The notes under the pieces were generated by a model that was not told where the DNA came from, ran no database searches, and was given only the letters and a program-made list of their open reading frames with translations. This document shows positions 4,997 to 5,799 of a stretch of 5,799 nucleotides of DNA, piece by piece. The stretch comes from Geoglobus sp. (GTDB lineage: Archaea > Halobacteriota > Archaeoglobi > Archaeoglobales > Archaeoglobaceae), in contig JALUWC010000533.1 in the NCBI GenBank assembly GCA_027019885.1, positions 1 to 5,799 on the forward strand, read 5' to 3'. Made by a program: the position numbers and the translations under genes. Every line of letters starts with the position of its first letter. The stretch's first letter is position 1.

Positions 4997-5446
4997 TTAC
5001 CAAACCTTAGGATTCTCCTTCTTCAGCTGAATTTTTAAATTTCTTTGTTTAAATCTCACTTCAAATTCATCAAAAAATCCATTTCTCCCAAGAAGTGGTG
5101 GAACCTCTGCATTTGGATCAACGAGTATCGAAACAGGGATTTTGAGGGTATAGTTTTCCCGATTATTCCCAAGTTTAATTGTAATGCTGTCATAAATAAC
5201 ATGTGTAACCCCGCCAATCCCACGAGTTTCTTCAAGATTTGATTCATCAATGTTTTCCAGATTGAATCCAAGCAATTCAGCGAGATCTCGTGGTAAAACA
5301 GAAATGTCAGCACCTGAATCAACAAGAGCAATAACACTTATCGGTTCCAAATTGCCATTTTTCGGGTACATTACAACTGGGATTGAGGGAGTGTAGTGTA
5401 CAGATCCATTAGGATATTCAATTGGTTTATATCTGAAAGTTATCAT
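4997..5446 (-). CDS. Retropepsin-like aspartic protease (clan AA), single domain
   Basis: The 149-aa length is typical of small archaeal and bacterial retropepsin-like proteins. The catalytic motif is ALVDSGAD at 40-47, with D43 the expected catalytic aspartate and the usual S/T-G-A after it. It is followed by ISVLPRDLAELLG, as in the family. A Gly-rich flap candidate, GIGG, is at 76-79. The conserved late motif PPLLGRNGFFDEF is at 116-128. Members of this clan work as homodimers, each chain giving one Asp. It is presumably cytoplasmic, since no signal peptide or membrane segment is seen. ATG 5446 lies 6 bases after the stop of the DUF5678-type gene, so the two are co-transcribed. The natural substrate of archaeal members is unknown to me. 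Confidence 0.85.
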   Translation of the reverse strand: MITFRYKPIEYPNGSVHYTPSIPVVMYPKNGNLEPISVIALVDSGADISVLPRDLAELLGFNLENIDESNLEETRGIGGVTHVIYDSITIKLGNNRENYTLKIPVSILVDPNAEVPPLLGRNGFFDEFEVRFKQRNLKIQLKKENPKVW

Positions 5447-5452
5447 AAAAGA

Positions 5453-5665
5453 TCAGAATATCAGAGTTTTTTCCTTGGGTACTTTAGCCAAAAGGGGTTT
5501 CTTGTTCGGATATGCCTTTTTAGCATCATTATAAACTTCTTTCACATTTTTACCGTGTGCAACTATTTTATCATCTACAATCGCAATCCAGTGACCAATA
5601 TACTTTGAAAGATCTGCATTGATGTAATATGTATATGCTTCTGCAGGTATTTCTTTCATTGACAT
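5453..5665 (-). CDS. DUF5678-type small protein
   Basis: The 70-aa product matches, from memory, the DUF5678 pattern: Y-x-G-x-W-I-A-I-V-D-D-K-I-V-A at 22-36, G-K-x-V-K-E-V-Y at 38-45, then PNKKPLLAKVPKE at 53-65. The function of the family is not known. In archaea these genes often stand directly before a retropepsin-like protease gene, as here. ATG 5665 is supported by GAGGTGAT (about 5680-5673 on the - strand) 7 bases upstream; a second in-frame ATG lies two codons in. Its own TATA box lies about 50 bases upstream. The predicted fold is a short beta hairpin plus one helix. The protein may help recognition or regulation of the protease, which is inferred from linkage only. Confidence 0.8.
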   Translation of the reverse strand: MSMKEIPAEAYTYYINADLSKYIGHWIAIVDDKIVAHGKNVKEVYNDAKKAYPNKKPLLAKVPKEKTLIF

Positions 5666-5713
5666 CCTATCATCACCTCTTTTCTCTCTCAGGTATTAAC
5701 ATTAATATTATGG

Positions 5714-5722
5714 TATTTAAAA
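5714..5722 (-). promoter_or_regulatory. TATA box of the DUF5678/protease operon
   Basis: Read on the - strand the site is TTTTAAATA, close to the archaeal TATA consensus. It is preceded by CGTAAAC as a possible BRE, which overlaps the stop codon of the gene upstream. A start site about 25 bases downstream, near 5690, leaves a leader of about 25 bases containing the GAGGTGAT ribosome site. It is the best promoter in the window. Confidence 0.65.
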
Positions 5723-5724
5723 GT

Positions 5725-5799
5725 TTACGAGTTATTGTCATTTTCCAACTCCTTATCAATAAACTCCTCAACCGTGTCAGGGAAGGAACGCTTTCTGTG
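5725..5799 (-). CDS. C-terminal end of a gene entering from the right edge (partial)
   Basis: Read on the - strand from the right edge, one frame is open for 24 codons and ends in TAA at 5727-5725. The visible residues include RKRSFPDTVEEFIDKELEN, a charged helical tail with normal protein-like composition, ending in a polar DNNS. The fragment is too short to name. The following operon has its own TATA box directly after this stop, so the two may be transcribed separately. The tail would fit a small DNA-binding or antitoxin-type protein, but this is only an impression from charge and helix content. Confidence 0.5.
   Translation of the reverse strand, partial: HRKRSFPDTVEEFIDKELENDNNS

Noticed and set aside
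5396..5608. Open frame on the + strand over the DUF5678 and protease genes
   Set aside because: Both - strand genes match known families; the + frame gives a Phe/Ile-rich sequence without a ribosome site.
1..5799. tRNA gene, CRISPR array, insertion sequence or attachment-site repeat
   Set aside because: I searched by eye for tRNA-like arms, regularly spaced repeats, transposase motifs and long direct or inverted repeats and saw none. Short repeats cannot be ruled out without computation.

Overview
The window looks archaeal. Shine-Dalgarno sites are strong and of the GGAGGTGAT type, and genes are joined by ATGA stop/start overlaps. TTG and GTG starts occur, and AT-rich TATA-like boxes (for example TTTTAAATA) lie about 50 bases upstream of start codons. 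Proteins are rich in Lys, Glu and Ile with AGA/AGG arginine codons, which suggests a thermophilic euryarchaeon. Archaeoglobales is my guess but cannot be proven here. No rRNA, tRNA, CRISPR array, transposase or integrase is visible.

Region 1 (1-2983, + strand) is one tightly packed operon entering from outside the window. In order it holds: the tail of an upstream gene, a 38-aa coiled-coil peptide, a 41-aa basic peptide, a 130-aa C-terminally membrane-anchored protein, two helical proteins (131 and 121 aa), a 59-aa single-span membrane protein, a 294-aa P-loop ATPase with clear Walker A and B motifs, an extremely basic 97-aa protein, and a 97-aa acidic helical protein. Small membrane proteins next to a FtsK/HerA-like ATPase and a very basic protein resemble a virion-assembly or DNA-translocation module of an archaeal virus or integrated element. 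That reading is inference: no capsid or integration gene is recognised. A T7 run ends the operon.

Region 2 (2991-4400, - strand) is one AT-rich gene for a 469-aa protein. It has four N-terminal membrane segments, a charged linker, a SAP-like helical domain and a C-terminal PD-(D/E)XK nuclease-like domain. A membrane-tethered nuclease is a candidate defence or DNA-processing effector and is the most striking gene here.

Region 3 (4401-4989) is a short divergent control region with TATA-like boxes on both strands and a small palindrome. It is followed by a two-gene + strand operon (68 and 90 aa) of visibly higher GC and G-rich coding strand, of unknown function.

Region 4 (4997-5799, - strand) holds a recognisable archaeal pair: a DUF5678-type 70-aa protein followed 6 bases later by a single-domain retropepsin-like aspartic protease. 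The pair has its own TATA box, which sits just after the stop of another gene running in from the right edge. The four strand switches and the compositional change fit a mosaic accessory region.
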